From positions 620,001-684,000 of the forward strand of contig NZ_CP035490.1 of assembly GCF_004135205.1 (NCBI RefSeq): a stretch of 64,000 bases of DNA. Direction: 5' to 3'. The translations under genes were made by a program, and so were the position numbers. Source of the stretch: Hahella sp. KA22 (GTDB lineage: Bacteria > Pseudomonadota > Gammaproteobacteria > Pseudomonadales > Oleiphilaceae). The notes below the pieces were generated by a model. It saw only the letters and a list, made by a program, of their open reading frames with translations, was not told where the DNA came from and searched no databases. Shown here piece after piece: positions 9,188-18,360 of this stretch (position 1 is its first letter; every line of letters starts with the position of its first letter).

Positions 9188-9788
9188 AAACGCGCCCCCG
9201 TCCCGTGGGCGACTCAAACTCTGGGGCATTATCCTGGTGGCTGCGACCCCCCTTATTGCGGCGATGGTGATGTATTTCGGTCGTATTGGCATTCCGTCCG
9301 GCACCACCAATTATGGCGACTTGATCATTCCTCCTCTGGACGCCACAGAGATCGGCGTGAGTCTGCCGGAAGCGCGGCTGGATGAAATCACCCAGGCTGA
9401 CGGCAAACGGCAATGGCTGATGGTCACCGTCGCTGGAGACGCCTGCAGTGAGCGCTGTTTGCAGGCGTTATACCTGTCCCGTCAGATCAATGTCGCGCTG
9501 GGAAAAGAAGCGGATCGCGTGGGCCGGGCGTTGCTGGCGGGAACCGGCGACGCGGCGCTGCAACAAGCATTGAACGACTATCCCCATATGCTGTCGGCGC
9601 CTTTTTCCAGCGCCGATATGGATGGGCTGCGCGCAAAGTTGGACAAGCACAATATTCAATTGCAACCGTACGATATGCTATTGATGGACCCGCTGGGCAA
9701 CATCATGATGCATTACTCAGAGAAGCACGACGGCAAGGCGATCCTGGAGGATCTTAAGCGGCTTCTCAAAGTATCCAAGATTGGTTAG
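9165..9788 (+). CDS. Membrane-anchored protein of the cytochrome oxidase cluster
   Basis: A 207-residue protein with one N-terminal transmembrane segment and a periplasmic domain that resembles a thioredoxin/Sco fold in outline. The domain includes a CSERC pair where Sco-type proteins have their Cys pair, but I do not see a complete Sco copper site. A comparable gene sits between SURF1 and ctaA in pseudomonads. TTG at 9165 is chosen as start because AGGAG lies nine bases upstream; ATG at 9180 is the alternative. It probably acts in oxidase or copper-site assembly. That role is inferred from position and the Cys pair. Confidence 0.75.
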   Translation: MEQLAMVENAPPSRGRLKLWGIILVAATPLIAAMVMYFGRIGIPSGTTNYGDLIIPPLDATEIGVSLPEARLDEITQADGKRQWLMVTVAGDACSERCLQALYLSRQINVALGKEADRVGRALLAGTGDAALQQALNDYPHMLSAPFSSADMDGLRAKLDKHNIQLQPYDMLLMDPLGNIMMHYSEKHDGKAILEDLKRLLKVSKIG

Positions 9789-9884
9789 AGTGAGTCTGAA
9801 GACTTCCTCAGGGAGCCGTTGAGCCGGCAGTAAAATCAACGTCTTCCGAATGCAGTAACAACAATAACAAGAGGCGTTTGGAAA

Positions 9885-10973
9885 ATGGACTATGTCGCCC
9901 CGCCGGCGCTAGTGACGTCGGCTGTCGTAAACCCGCGTCTGCAGTGGCTGCGTCGCCTGGTCATCCTGACCACGGCCTGGGCCTTCTGCGTGATACTGCT
10001 CGGCGCATACACTCGTCTGGTGGACGCTGGCCTGGGATGCCCGGACTGGCCTGGCTGCTACGGCTTTCTTACGGTGCCGAATGAGGCCCATGAGATCGAA
10101 ATTGCCGAAGCCCGTTTTCCCCACGCGCCGGTAGAGGTGCATAAGGGCTGGCCCGAGATGGTGCACCGCTACTTCGCCAGTGGTCTGGGCCTGCTGATAT
10201 TCGCCATCGCCGCGCTGTCCTGGCGCGACGTTTCCCCCAACTCTGTTCCCGGCGCGCGTCGACCGCCTCGCAAACTGACTCTGTTTTTGTGCGCCCTGGT
10301 GATTCTGCAGGGGCTGTTCGGCATGTGGACTGTCACGCTCAAGCTGTGGCCGCAAGTCGTCAGCGCGCATCTGCTCGGCGGCTTTTGCACACTCACCCTG
10401 TTGGCGCTGACGGCCATGCGGCTTCTTGATCGACCGCTGACTGTCCCGGCGGACACGCTGCGGCGCTGGCGTCGACTCAGGCCTGTGGCGTTGCTCGCTG
10501 TGGCGGTATTGGCCACGCAGATTTTTCTGGGCGCCTGGGTGACGTCGAACTACGCCGCCGTGGCCTGTCCCGATTTCCCCACCTGTCAGGAAAAACTATG
10601 GCCGGAGATGGATTTTCAGCACGGTTTTAATCTCACTCAGACCATCGGTCCCAATTATCTCGGTGGACTGATGCATAACGAGGCCAGAGTAGCGATTCAC
10701 ATGACCCATCGCCTGGGCGCTGTGGCCGTGCTGCTGGTGTTAGGCGGCTTTCTGATCGCCGCCTGGCGACGCTCCCGGGGATCGCCTTTGCGGCGCAGCC
10801 TGGGTCTGACCGGGGCGCTGCTGCTTGTGCAGATCGCGCTGGGCGTGACCAATGTGGTGGCGCTCGTGCCGTTGCCTGTGGCGGTGGCCCACAACGGCGT
10901 GGCGGCGTTGCTGCTGATTTCCCTGGTATGGGTGACATACCGTTTATGGACTGCCAAAGAGGTGCGCTCATGA
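9885..10973 (+). CDS. ctaA: Heme A synthase (COX15/CtaA)
   Basis: Oxidises the C8 methyl group of heme O to give heme A for the aa3 oxidase. The 362-residue membrane protein has about eight helices in two halves. Family features include [21 protein letters not shown] with its Cys pair, EMVHRYFAS and [10 protein letters not shown] with heme-binding His, and [19 protein letters not shown] repeating the first Cys motif. The stop overlaps the start of ctaB (ATGA). Confidence 0.94.
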   Translation: MDYVAPPALVTSAVVNPRLQWLRRLVILTTAWAFCVILLGAYTRLVDAGLGCPDWPGCYGFLTVPNEAHEIEIAEARFPHAPVEVHKGWPEMVHRYFASGLGLLIFAIAALSWRDVSPNSVPGARRPPRKLTLFLCALVILQGLFGMWTVTLKLWPQVVSAHLLGGFCTLTLLALTAMRLLDRPLTVPADTLRRWRRLRPVALLAVAVLATQIFLGAWVTSNYAAVACPDFPTCQEKLWPEMDFQHGFNLTQTIGPNYLGGLMHNEARVAIHMTHRLGAVAVLLVLGGFLIAAWRRSRGSPLRRSLGLTGALLLVQIALGVTNVVALVPLPVAVAHNGVAALLLISLVWVTYRLWTAKEVRS

Positions 10974-11869
10974 AAAATACCGTTTCCACTACGGCCGCCG
11001 CCGGCTGGCGCGATTACTACGAACTGTGCAAGCCCCGGGTGGTGGCTCTGATGATGCTGACCGCGGTGGTGGGCATGCTGCTCGCCAGCGACCAGGGTAT
11101 GCCCTGGAATGCGCTGATTCTGGGTAACCTCGGCATCGCTTTGCTGGCTTCTTCCGCGGCGGCGATCAACCATATCGTCGACCAGAAAATCGATGCGGTG
11201 ATGGCGCGTACGCAGAAACGTCCGATCGTGCAGGGGCGTGTGGATAACGTCCACGCTTTGACGTTCGCCTTCGCTCTGGCGGTGGTGGGCATGGCGATTC
11301 TGGCCTGGGGCGTGAATCCCCTGACCGCATGGCTGACCCTGGCGTCGCTGATTGGCTACGCGGTGGTGTATACCCTGTTCCTGAAACGGGCCACGCCGCA
11401 AAATATCGTGCTGGGCGGACTGGCGGGCGCTGCGCCGCCTCTGTTGGGCTGGACCTCTGTGACCGGAACCGTTGACCCTCACGCGCTGTTGCTGGTGCTG
11501 ATCATTTTCGCCTGGACGCCGCCGCATTTCTGGGCGCTGGCGGTGCATCGCAAAGACGAGTACGCCAAAGCCGGCGTGCCCATGCTGCCGGTGACCCATG
11601 GCGACCGTTACACCAAGCTGCACATTCTGCTGTACACATTTATGCTATTCGCCGCCACCATGCTGCCATTTATCACCGGCATGTGCGGCTGGATCTATTT
11701 TGTCTCCGCGCTGGCGCTGGGGTTGCGCTTCCTGGACTGGGCCTGGGCGATGTGGCGGGATTCGCGCAAGCATGCGGCCATCAAGACATTCCGCTACTCC
11801 ATTACCTATCTGATGCTGTTATTCGTGGCGCTGCTGGCGGATCACTATATCCCGGTGACCCTGTCCTAA
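10970..11869 (+). CDS. ctaB: Protoheme IX farnesyltransferase
   Basis: Converts protoheme to heme O by adding a farnesyl group, the step before CtaA. The 299-residue UbiA-type membrane protein has the prenyl-diphosphate motif NHIVDQKID followed by ARTQKRPI. It also has the second acidic region around [19 protein letters not shown] at 10970 overlaps the ctaA stop. No Sco-family gene follows, unlike the arrangement in pseudomonads. Confidence 0.95.
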   Translation: MKNTVSTTAAAGWRDYYELCKPRVVALMMLTAVVGMLLASDQGMPWNALILGNLGIALLASSAAAINHIVDQKIDAVMARTQKRPIVQGRVDNVHALTFAFALAVVGMAILAWGVNPLTAWLTLASLIGYAVVYTLFLKRATPQNIVLGGLAGAAPPLLGWTSVTGTVDPHALLLVLIIFAWTPPHFWALAVHRKDEYAKAGVPMLPVTHGDRYTKLHILLYTFMLFAATMLPFITGMCGWIYFVSALALGLRFLDWAWAMWRDSRKHAAIKTFRYSITYLMLLFVALLADHYIPVTLS

Positions 11870-11878
11870 CGGGCCAAG

Positions 11879-11923
11879 CGCAGATGCTTTGGGAAAGACG
11901 CTGTCTCGCTCTGGGCATCTGCG
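11879..11923 (+). terminator. Inverted repeat after ctaB
   Basis: CGCAGATGC and GCATCTGCG are exact complements separated by 27 bases, beginning 10 bases after ctaB. No U-run follows directly (TAAAAG). It may mark the operon end as a large-loop hairpin, with moderate to low certainty. Confidence 0.4.
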
Positions 11924-11987
11924 TAAAAGCGTCTAGAATTTAACAGCTACGTGGGACGTTTTTTTCCGCCAACGTGGAAGTGCTGTT

Positions 11988-13253
11988 ATGTTGAGTTTAC
12001 TGCGAAATCCTCTGCGCCTGGCGGAGGTCGCCGCTGATCCGGCGCAGGTTAGCGTCATCGATGAGGGGCTGGAAGTCTGCCCGGAAAGGGTGGATGTAGC
12101 GCCGGAAGGCGTGCAGCAGATCTGGCGGGCGGTGGAGCGCCTTTACGCCACCGGCACTCAGCCGGCGATCAGTTTGTGCGTGCGCCGCAAAGGCCGCGTC
12201 ATTCTCAATCGCGCCATAGGTTACGCCAGCGGCGGCGGTCCCGGCGATGCCTCTGATGAATTGCGACAACCCATGACCACCGCTACGCCGGTATGCCTGT
12301 TTTCCGCTTCCAAGGCGGTGACGGCGGTGCTGATGCACAAGCTGGCGGAAGAGGGGGTGATCAATCTGCTGGACCCGGTCAGCTTCTACTTGCCGGAGTT
12401 CGGCCAGCGCGGCAAACGCAATATCACTATTCACCAGATTCTCTCTCACCGCGGCGGCATACCCGGACTTCCCACCCATGAATCCCTCGACACACTGTAC
12501 GATCAGGAGCAAGTGTGGAAGTTGTTGTGCGCCGCCAAACCTATTGCGGTGGATGGCGGCAAGCTGGCTTACCATGCGATTACCGGCGGCTTTGTGTTGC
12601 AAAGGGTGCTGGAGAAGGTGACAGGCGCAGGCATCACGGAATATCTGGAGAAGACGCTGCGCGCGCCGCTGGAGATGAAATACTTTACCTTTGGTCTTGA
12701 GGAAGGGGGTAAACACGCCGTCGCGCGTAATTACGCCACCGGTCCCGAGGCGCCGTTTCCCGTGTCCTGGGCGCTCAAGCGCGCTTTGGGCGCCGATATG
12801 TCCGCCGCTGCGGCGATTTCCAATGAGCGACGCTGGATGGACGCCATTATCCCCGCCGCCAACCTTTACGCGACAGCGGAGGAAACCACGCGTTTTTTCC
12901 AGATGCTTTTAGATGGCGGCGAGTGGCGCGGGCGGCGGATTCTGCAACCCGTCACCGTAAAACGGGCGACGCAGGAATTTGGCGGCTGCACCTTTGACCG
13001 TACGATGATGATCCCGATGCGCTACAGCGCCGGCTTTATGCTGGGAGGAGATCCGGTGGGCCTGTGGGGGCCGCGCACGGAGCGCGCCTTCGGTCATATC
13101 GGTCTGATCAATAAGTTCTGTTGGGCGGACCCGGATCGGGAGATTTCCGTGGCGTTGCTGACGTCGGGGCTGGCTTTGCTGGCGCATCATCTGCCACGAC
13201 TGGCGGCGTTGATCCGGCAAATCAATCTGCAATGCGCGCCGCTCGCACTGTAG
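11988..13253 (+). CDS. Serine hydrolase of the beta-lactamase class C / EstB-like family
   Basis: A 421-residue protein of the beta-lactamase-related fold. The catalytic SxxK motif is SASK at residues 106-109. A YHA triplet at 195-197 fits the Tyr motif, and a C-terminal FGHIGLIN segment corresponds to the HxG strand. I see no signal peptide, which favours a cytoplasmic esterase or peptidase-like enzyme over a secreted lactamase. The start ATG lies in a poor ribosome-binding context. It is monocistronic between the ctaB inverted repeat and a convergent small gene. The substrate is unknown. Confidence 0.85.
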   Translation: MLSLLRNPLRLAEVAADPAQVSVIDEGLEVCPERVDVAPEGVQQIWRAVERLYATGTQPAISLCVRRKGRVILNRAIGYASGGGPGDASDELRQPMTTATPVCLFSASKAVTAVLMHKLAEEGVINLLDPVSFYLPEFGQRGKRNITIHQILSHRGGIPGLPTHESLDTLYDQEQVWKLLCAAKPIAVDGGKLAYHAITGGFVLQRVLEKVTGAGITEYLEKTLRAPLEMKYFTFGLEEGGKHAVARNYATGPEAPFPVSWALKRALGADMSAAAAISNERRWMDAIIPAANLYATAEETTRFFQMLLDGGEWRGRRILQPVTVKRATQEFGGCTFDRTMMIPMRYSAGFMLGGDPVGLWGPRTERAFGHIGLINKFCWADPDREISVALLTSGLALLAHHLPRLAALIRQINLQCAPLAL

Positions 13254-13283
13254 TCGCAGCGACGCGAATTCTGGGTCGTGGAG

Positions 13284-13640
13284 TTACTCGTGACTGGACC
13301 AGCGGTTAGCCTGTTGTTCGATAATCAACATGACGTTTTTCAATAACTGACGCAGTCTGACCTGGGTCTGGGTGCGTTCCACCACCTGAGAGACGGACGC
13401 CTGCAAACGGTGCAGCTTGGGACTGACTTGTCGAATGCCTTCGGTGATCATCTCATAGGGATAATGGTGGTCCTGGATACTGAGCTTATTCAGCTCCGCC
13501 GCTTCCTGCTGGAATACGCTCAACACATCATAAATCGTATCCTTGTTAGGGATGGTGGATGCTTCCCAATAGGCATCGTCCAGCACTTCGATCAAGCTGA
13601 GAAACTCGGTGCAGGCATCGGATATTTTTGCGGGTGTCAT
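13284..13640 (-). CDS. Conserved hypothetical protein, 118 aa
   Basis: Unrecognised small soluble protein, predicted to be almost entirely helical, with heptad-like Leu/Val spacing in its second half (residues 65-110). It has no signal peptide or cysteine motif apart from one N-terminal Cys. It is convergent with the serine hydrolase gene. The reading frame has normal codon usage and a clear ATG. Confidence 0.6.
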   Translation of the reverse strand: MTPAKISDACTEFLSLIEVLDDAYWEASTIPNKDTIYDVLSVFQQEAAELNKLSIQDHHYPYEMITEGIRQVSPKLHRLQASVSQVVERTQTQVRLRQLLKNVMLIIEQQANRWSSHE

Positions 13641-13942
13641 GTGCGCCTCAAATTTACGGATAAGCTTGGAACGTTCTTACATTCAGCATAGCAAAAACTG
13701 GCGCAGGCGCCTGAAAACTGGACACTCTCGCCATGTTCTGCCCTCGGGAAGGCCCGTAACGTTAGTTTTAGCGAGGGTTGGCGTTATGTAACAGGACTGT
13801 GTGTGTTACGGTTCAAAGTGTGTATTAAGGTTAAATTTTGAACTATTTCTCCAATTGTGGAAGGATTGTGGATATACTGGTTTTTACCTATCCCGGCGGC
13901 GGGCGCTACGGGAGGCCAAACAACAACAGGAAGTCGTAAGCC
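13641..13942. other. Intergenic region between divergent small genes
   Basis: No gene of convincing length. A TATACT box at 13873-13878 could be the -10 element for the downstream gene starting at 13943, but no good -35 is visible. The region is AT-richer than its neighbours, as expected for a divergent promoter. Confidence 0.4.
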
Positions 13943-14182
13943 ATGAACACCCTTGAGGCTCAGCGTTGTCGCTTGCAGGAAGAGTTAGCGTTGGCGGAAA
14001 AAGAACTCGAAGAGTTATTACGCACCCCGAACCCGAACAAAACGATGGTGAATTTCTACAGCGATCTGCTGGTGCGCAACCGCGAGCTGATTCGCATGAT
14101 TGACACTCACCTCAGTCAGTCTTCCCATTGGATCACTGACAGAGCGAACAGTATCGCCAAACTGGCGGACGGCGTCGCTTAA
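13943..14182 (+). CDS. Small coiled-coil protein, 79 aa
   Basis: Unrecognised. The first 30 residues are a Glu/Leu-rich helix (QEELALAEKELEELL) with clear heptad character. A second helical stretch follows after a Pro/Asn turn. AGGAAG upstream of the ATG provides a ribosome site. No signal peptide. It is convergent with the beta-propeller gene. Confidence 0.6.
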   Translation: MNTLEAQRCRLQEELALAEKELEELLRTPNPNKTMVNFYSDLLVRNRELIRMIDTHLSQSSHWITDRANSIAKLADGVA

Positions 14183-14199
14183 TCTGTTTGCGGGTCCGG

Positions 14200-15288
14200 T
14201 TAAAGCCCCGGACTTTCGCTTTCACTGCGGGTTAAAGATAAACGGCCGATCCGGTCTCCGGTCAAGGTGCCGAATAACAGGATGTCGCCGACTTGCTCAA
14301 CGGACGTGATGGTGTGCAGGCGCTCGCCCTCCGGGTCCTGCAGATTGTGTAAAACCTCTCCCTGCTCATTAATTCCCAGCACGAATCCATAACGCTCCGC
14401 CTGCGGTTGCAGTGCTTCCGGCAGCTTGGACATGCGGCTTTTCAGCCAGGGAAACGAGTGGATGAAATCCAGTACCCCGTTGCGTGGGGCTATCAGCGCG
14501 ATCCAGAACTCGCCCGCTCTGTTGCTGGAGACGCCATCGGGGAATCCGGGCAGATTTTCGATCAACATATCGCTGGTCCCTTGTTTGGGGCCTTGTAGCC
14601 AATAACGCCGCACCCGGTAGCGCCCGGTTTCACACACCGCCACAAAATCCTCGTTTTGCGACAGCGCCACGCCGTTGGCGAAGTATAGATCGTCCAACAG
14701 AACAGTGGTGACGCCGGTGGCGGGGTCGTAGCGGAGCAAGCGTCCGTGAGGACGGCTCTCGATAAGATCGAAGCGATGCTCATGCACCCCCCAGCGCCAA
14801 CTGGCGTCGCTGAAGTAAATCACGCCGTCTTTGGCGACATCCACATCGTCCGCGACGCCGAAAGGCAGGTTGTCCGCCTTGCTGGTCAGCACGGTGAGCT
14901 TGCCGGCTTTGTCGAGCTGTAATAATCCTTTGGCCGCGTCAGCCACAATCAGATCGCCGGCCGGATTGAACTCAATGCCCAGCGGACGTCCGCCGGTATT
15001 GGCGAGAACTTCAAACTCACCATCTTTGTTGATGCGGATAATGTCGCCGTTGGCGAGTCCGGCGTAAATGGCGCCCTCAGCATCCTGATCCACGTCCTCA
15101 GGGCCGTCCAGTCGCCCCTGGCCGATCAAATCCGCCTCTAACAGCTTTTGATTCGGGGCGTAGGGCCCTTCCAGATCCGGCGCCGAGGGGGCGTCGTAGG
15201 CTTCCGGATCAATGACCGCAGGCGAGAACAAAAAGTAGGTCAGTAAGATGATCCCCACCACCGCCAGTAGTCTGAGAGAAGCTTTCAT
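14200..15288 (-). CDS. SMP-30/strictosidine synthase-like beta-propeller protein
   Basis: A 362-residue protein with an N-terminal membrane anchor or uncleaved signal (residues 5-25), then a six-bladed propeller of the strictosidine-synthase / gluconolactonase / APMAP type. Repeated blade signatures of the form DGxIYxxD include EGAIYAGLANGDI, GDLIVADAAKGLL and DGVIYFSDASWRW. YFANGVALSQ and FPDGVSSNRAGEFW are typical of the family's later blades. Family members hydrolyse lactones or esters using a metal site; no specific substrate can be read. It ends 17 bases from the convergent coiled-coil gene and follows the large lipoprotein gene by 41 bases, so the two may be cotranscribed. Confidence 0.85.
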   Translation of the reverse strand: MKASLRLLAVVGIILLTYFLFSPAVIDPEAYDAPSAPDLEGPYAPNQKLLEADLIGQGRLDGPEDVDQDAEGAIYAGLANGDIIRINKDGEFEVLANTGGRPLGIEFNPAGDLIVADAAKGLLQLDKAGKLTVLTSKADNLPFGVADDVDVAKDGVIYFSDASWRWGVHEHRFDLIESRPHGRLLRYDPATGVTTVLLDDLYFANGVALSQNEDFVAVCETGRYRVRRYWLQGPKQGTSDMLIENLPGFPDGVSSNRAGEFWIALIAPRNGVLDFIHSFPWLKSRMSKLPEALQPQAERYGFVLGINEQGEVLHNLQDPEGERLHTITSVEQVGDILLFGTLTGDRIGRLSLTRSESESPGL

Positions 15289-15329
15289 TATTCTGCGTCG
15301 GTTCCTGTCCGTTTATGGATGCGGATAGG

Positions 15330-17099
15330 TTACTCCATCAGGCGATGTAATGCGTCATACTCGTAAGTGACCAGCACAATGACGTCGCCATCTTCGCCCT
15401 GGGGTTCAGCGTCCACGGAATAACGTTCCAGATAGACGTAATCCAACAGTCCATTCTCCCGATACACATAGTGTTCGCACCACTCGAATTGGGGATCGTG
15501 AATGTCGGTGTAACGTCGGGTCAGTCTGCGGCCGTCGGCGTCGTAGGTAAAGTTGGACGTCGCTACTTCGCACCCCGGCTCAGTAACGCAGGAACTCTCC
15601 GGCTTGTCCGTAAAGGTGCGCACGCCGTTCAGTTTGCCGTCGCTGGCGTAGGCGTATTGTGTAGTCAGTTTTCCCAGATTGTTATCGTATGTGTCATTGG
15701 ACAAACGTCCGTCGCCGTCAAAGAAGAAAGAGCGTTTGACCAGCACCTGATTGTGGGTCGCGCTGTCGGTGGAGTAGGAGTTGATGCGCACGAGCCCCGC
15801 GCCTGCGTCTTTTTGCGGCCTCATCTGGCCAGTCACCGTTTCACGGGTGCGCTGACTCAGCACGGCGTCGCCGATCTTGCTGAAGGTTTCCACCCAACGA
15901 CCGCGATCCAGCGCCAGGGCGTTGACGACGTCCCACTGGCCGTCCGCGGGTGAAATTTCCGTATACAACGGGTCCAGGGTCAGAGAAGAGATATAGGCGT
16001 CCAAGGATAAGGCGCGACGGCTCATATCCACACCGCCATCCAGACGCACCGCCGCCACCGCGCCTTTGGAATCGTAGGTCAGTCCGGCGCGACCGACGTG
16101 CTTGCGTTGCGGGTCCTGCACGCCGGCGAGGGCGAACAGCTTCACATCGTTGTCATTGCGTCCCTCCAGCGCAGCGCTTTCCGTGTCTGGATGCACGTAC
16201 CAGTTGATTTGCTTGATCGAGAGGGGATCGTTAAGGGCGTTTTCATACTGCAACGAGGTTTTCCAGGGAGAGAAGTCAAAGGACGCGAAGTCTTCCGTAG
16301 AGCGGATATCCTTCATGACGCCCGCCGCCGCATAGGCGATTTTCGGCGCGTTGTGCAGCAGGCTGGCGCCCATGACTTTCACTTTGGTGGCGTCCAGACT
16401 GTCGAGCCGCTGGGCGGCGTCAATACTTTGCGCCTCCTCCGTCATCATGTTCTGTAACGCCATGGCGAAAGCCTTGGCGTAGACATGGTGGCGATACTGT
16501 CCGCTTTTGACGTAATCGAACAGATAATTGTTATTGAAGCCCACTCGTTCACGGGCGCGCTGGTGCGCCTGCTCGACGGTGGCTTCCGGGTCTTCCTCCC
16601 GCATCAGGTCGTACTGCATGCGCACCAGCGTGGTCAGCGGGGAAATGACCGGGCTTCCGGGCGGCGCCATCAGGAAATAGGCTTTATCCACCAGTCCCGG
16701 TTCGGTGGACGCGCAGTCCGTCGCCGGCGGTACGGCGGCGTTAATTAAATCTTCGTCTTGAGTCACGCAGGGAAGCGCATAGGCCATGAGCGGGTATAGC
16801 TTGGGATCGTCAACGTCAGCCAGTTGTTCCGCGGTAAACTCATACTCCCCGCCGGCTCCGCTCATCACTGCAGGCTCGTTATCGCCGGCAAGGTAATCCC
16901 CATTTAAATCCAGCCAGACTTTGGCCTGACGCAGATAACCGTCCAGCACCACTCCATGGAAGTTGGCGCTGGGCGGTGGCGGTTGCTCCGGCTCGCGAGG
17001 GTCGCGCAGAGTGGATACATCGGATTTCTCGCCGCCGCAGGCGCTCAGAAGCGGCGTCAGCAGGCTGACGATAAGCAGTGCGCCACAGTGGATTCGCAT
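15330..17099 (-). CDS. Large lipoprotein with YD-like C-terminal repeats
   Basis: A 589-residue predicted lipoprotein with a signal peptide and lipobox LLSAC, Cys at residue 21, followed by a Pro-rich linker. The next segment (about residues 48-100) resembles a carboxypeptidase-regulatory or Cna-B-like fold containing KVWLDLNGDYLAGDNEP. The C-terminal quarter contains several YD-like elements (FFFDGDGRLSNDTYD, FTYDADGRRLTRRYTD, YEYDALHRL), as seen in RHS-type proteins but without a full RHS core. The middle region is unrecognised. It could be a surface-exposed adhesion or processing protein; no function is assigned. Confidence 0.75.
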   Translation of the reverse strand: MRIHCGALLIVSLLTPLLSACGGEKSDVSTLRDPREPEQPPPPSANFHGVVLDGYLRQAKVWLDLNGDYLAGDNEPAVMSGAGGEYEFTAEQLADVDDPKLYPLMAYALPCVTQDEDLINAAVPPATDCASTEPGLVDKAYFLMAPPGSPVISPLTTLVRMQYDLMREEDPEATVEQAHQRARERVGFNNNYLFDYVKSGQYRHHVYAKAFAMALQNMMTEEAQSIDAAQRLDSLDATKVKVMGASLLHNAPKIAYAAAGVMKDIRSTEDFASFDFSPWKTSLQYENALNDPLSIKQINWYVHPDTESAALEGRNDNDVKLFALAGVQDPQRKHVGRAGLTYDSKGAVAAVRLDGGVDMSRRALSLDAYISSLTLDPLYTEISPADGQWDVVNALALDRGRWVETFSKIGDAVLSQRTRETVTGQMRPQKDAGAGLVRINSYSTDSATHNQVLVKRSFFFDGDGRLSNDTYDNNLGKLTTQYAYASDGKLNGVRTFTDKPESSCVTEPGCEVATSNFTYDADGRRLTRRYTDIHDPQFEWCEHYVYRENGLLDYVYLERYSVDAEPQGEDGDVIVLVTYEYDALHRLME

Positions 17100-17226
17100 G
17101 GTGTTCCCTGTCCTTTTTGTTTTTGTGAGCGAGTCAATCTAGCGGGGACCAAAGGGAAATTCGTTGATAGGTTTAACAAATGTTTACAAAGGGCTAGAGG
17201 AGAGTGGTCGTGTCTGTCTCGCGGAC

Positions 17227-17289
17227 AAAAAAATGCCTCGCTTCCGGGGTGTCCCTATCAAAAAGTCCATCCTGGTCCCATCGCGAGGC
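17227..17289 (-). terminator. Minus-strand intrinsic terminator with GGA-rich loop
   Basis: On the minus strand GCCTCGC (17289-17283) pairs with GCGAGGC (17241-17235), followed by A and seven T residues. The 41-base loop contains five GGA triplets (GGGACC, AGGATGGAC, AGGGACA, CGGAAG). It lies about 270 bases beyond the stop of the membrane-protein gene at 17562 and upstream of the lipoprotein gene. It may end a long 3' untranslated region or a small RNA. Confidence 0.6.
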
Positions 17290-17561
17290 TTAAGGCACGA
17301 GCGTAGAGGTAACAGTCGTTGTACAAAAGAAGTACCCTGACTATTGATGAAGAAACGTTAAGCCTGTAACAACTTAGCGAAATCTCTTCACCCTGTTTAT
17401 CGCACAGACTGTGCCAACTCCGACTTTTTATTTAACGCATTGATATTTATGTATTTTATATTTTCGCAGGTAAAAAATACGGAGATCGAAGGAAAGACTT
17501 CATGCCCTAAATCTAACCCTGGCCGCTCTATTACGGTGCATTTTGTCCGCCTGGACAGGTT
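17290..17561. other. AT-rich intergenic region
   Basis: Together with 17100-17289 this forms a 462-base stretch without a supported gene. I see AT-rich tracts around 17425-17475 but no confident promoter, and no coding signal on either strand. Confidence 0.4.
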
Positions 17562-18281
17562 TTAGCGGAAGGGGGCGTCAAGATGTGGGCGCTGACGATA
17601 GCCCAGGCCACGCCAGACCATGGCGGTGAAAGCGAAGTAGGTGGTCATGCTGGAGGCGAAGAACCATTCGATGACATTTTCCCAGCGATCCTTGGCGGGA
17701 TTTTCCAGCAACAGGCTGTTGGCGACGCTGGCCAGACCCAGCGCCAGCATCCACCAGCATAGCCAGGATTTCGCCCGCAGCCATTTCTGGACGCCAGCCG
17801 CGGCAGGCGATGCAGGTGAACGAGAAAGAGTCAGGAGACTGCGCAATAACAGCATCTGCGCCAGCACGGTGAAAGAGAAATAAATGGTGACGCCATACTG
17901 CCGCAACAATCGGTAAATGCGTCCGTCCACGCCGAGGAAGTCTGCGTATAACACCAGAAACAGCGCGCCGATGGCGCCCAGACACTGCATAGTGCGTAAC
18001 GCGCTCGTCGAAGCCTGATGAAGTTTGAGAAACGTCCCCGCCTGGAACCAGAAGATGAGCAACAACACGGAGTGAATGATCATGCCGGCGCGAAACAGGT
18101 ACAAAGCGTCGCTGGAACGCGCCGCCTTGCTGATGGACACGCAACCGTCCCAGTACGGCAGACACCCATCAATGGCGCCGATCAGACTGCTCCACAGCCA
18201 GGCGGCATGGGCCACCAGCATGGGAAGTAAAAAGTTGCACCAGGCGATTCGCTGCGGTTGCATGGCGGCCCACTTTGGCAT
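17562..18281 (-). CDS. Multi-spanning inner-membrane protein, 239 aa
   Basis: Six hydrophobic segments, with a periplasmic or loop region between helices 1 and 2 containing a Cys pair (DGCLPYWDGC). The layout loosely recalls the Frag1/DRAM/Sfk1 family, but I cannot confirm it. No catalytic motif. Its ATG is divergent from the aspartoacylase-like gene with a 79-base gap that must hold both promoters. Confidence 0.7.
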   Translation of the reverse strand: MPKWAAMQPQRIAWCNFLLPMLVAHAAWLWSSLIGAIDGCLPYWDGCVSISKAARSSDALYLFRAGMIIHSVLLLIFWFQAGTFLKLHQASTSALRTMQCLGAIGALFLVLYADFLGVDGRIYRLLRQYGVTIYFSFTVLAQMLLLRSLLTLSRSPASPAAAGVQKWLRAKSWLCWWMLALGLASVANSLLLENPAKDRWENVIEWFFASSMTTYFAFTAMVWRGLGYRQRPHLDAPFR

Positions 18282-18360
18282 CGCGTTTCCCTAATACTTT
18301 AATGCTATAGTGCGCAATTGACGACTGCGCTATTAAGGCATGGATTTTATTCAGAGGTGA

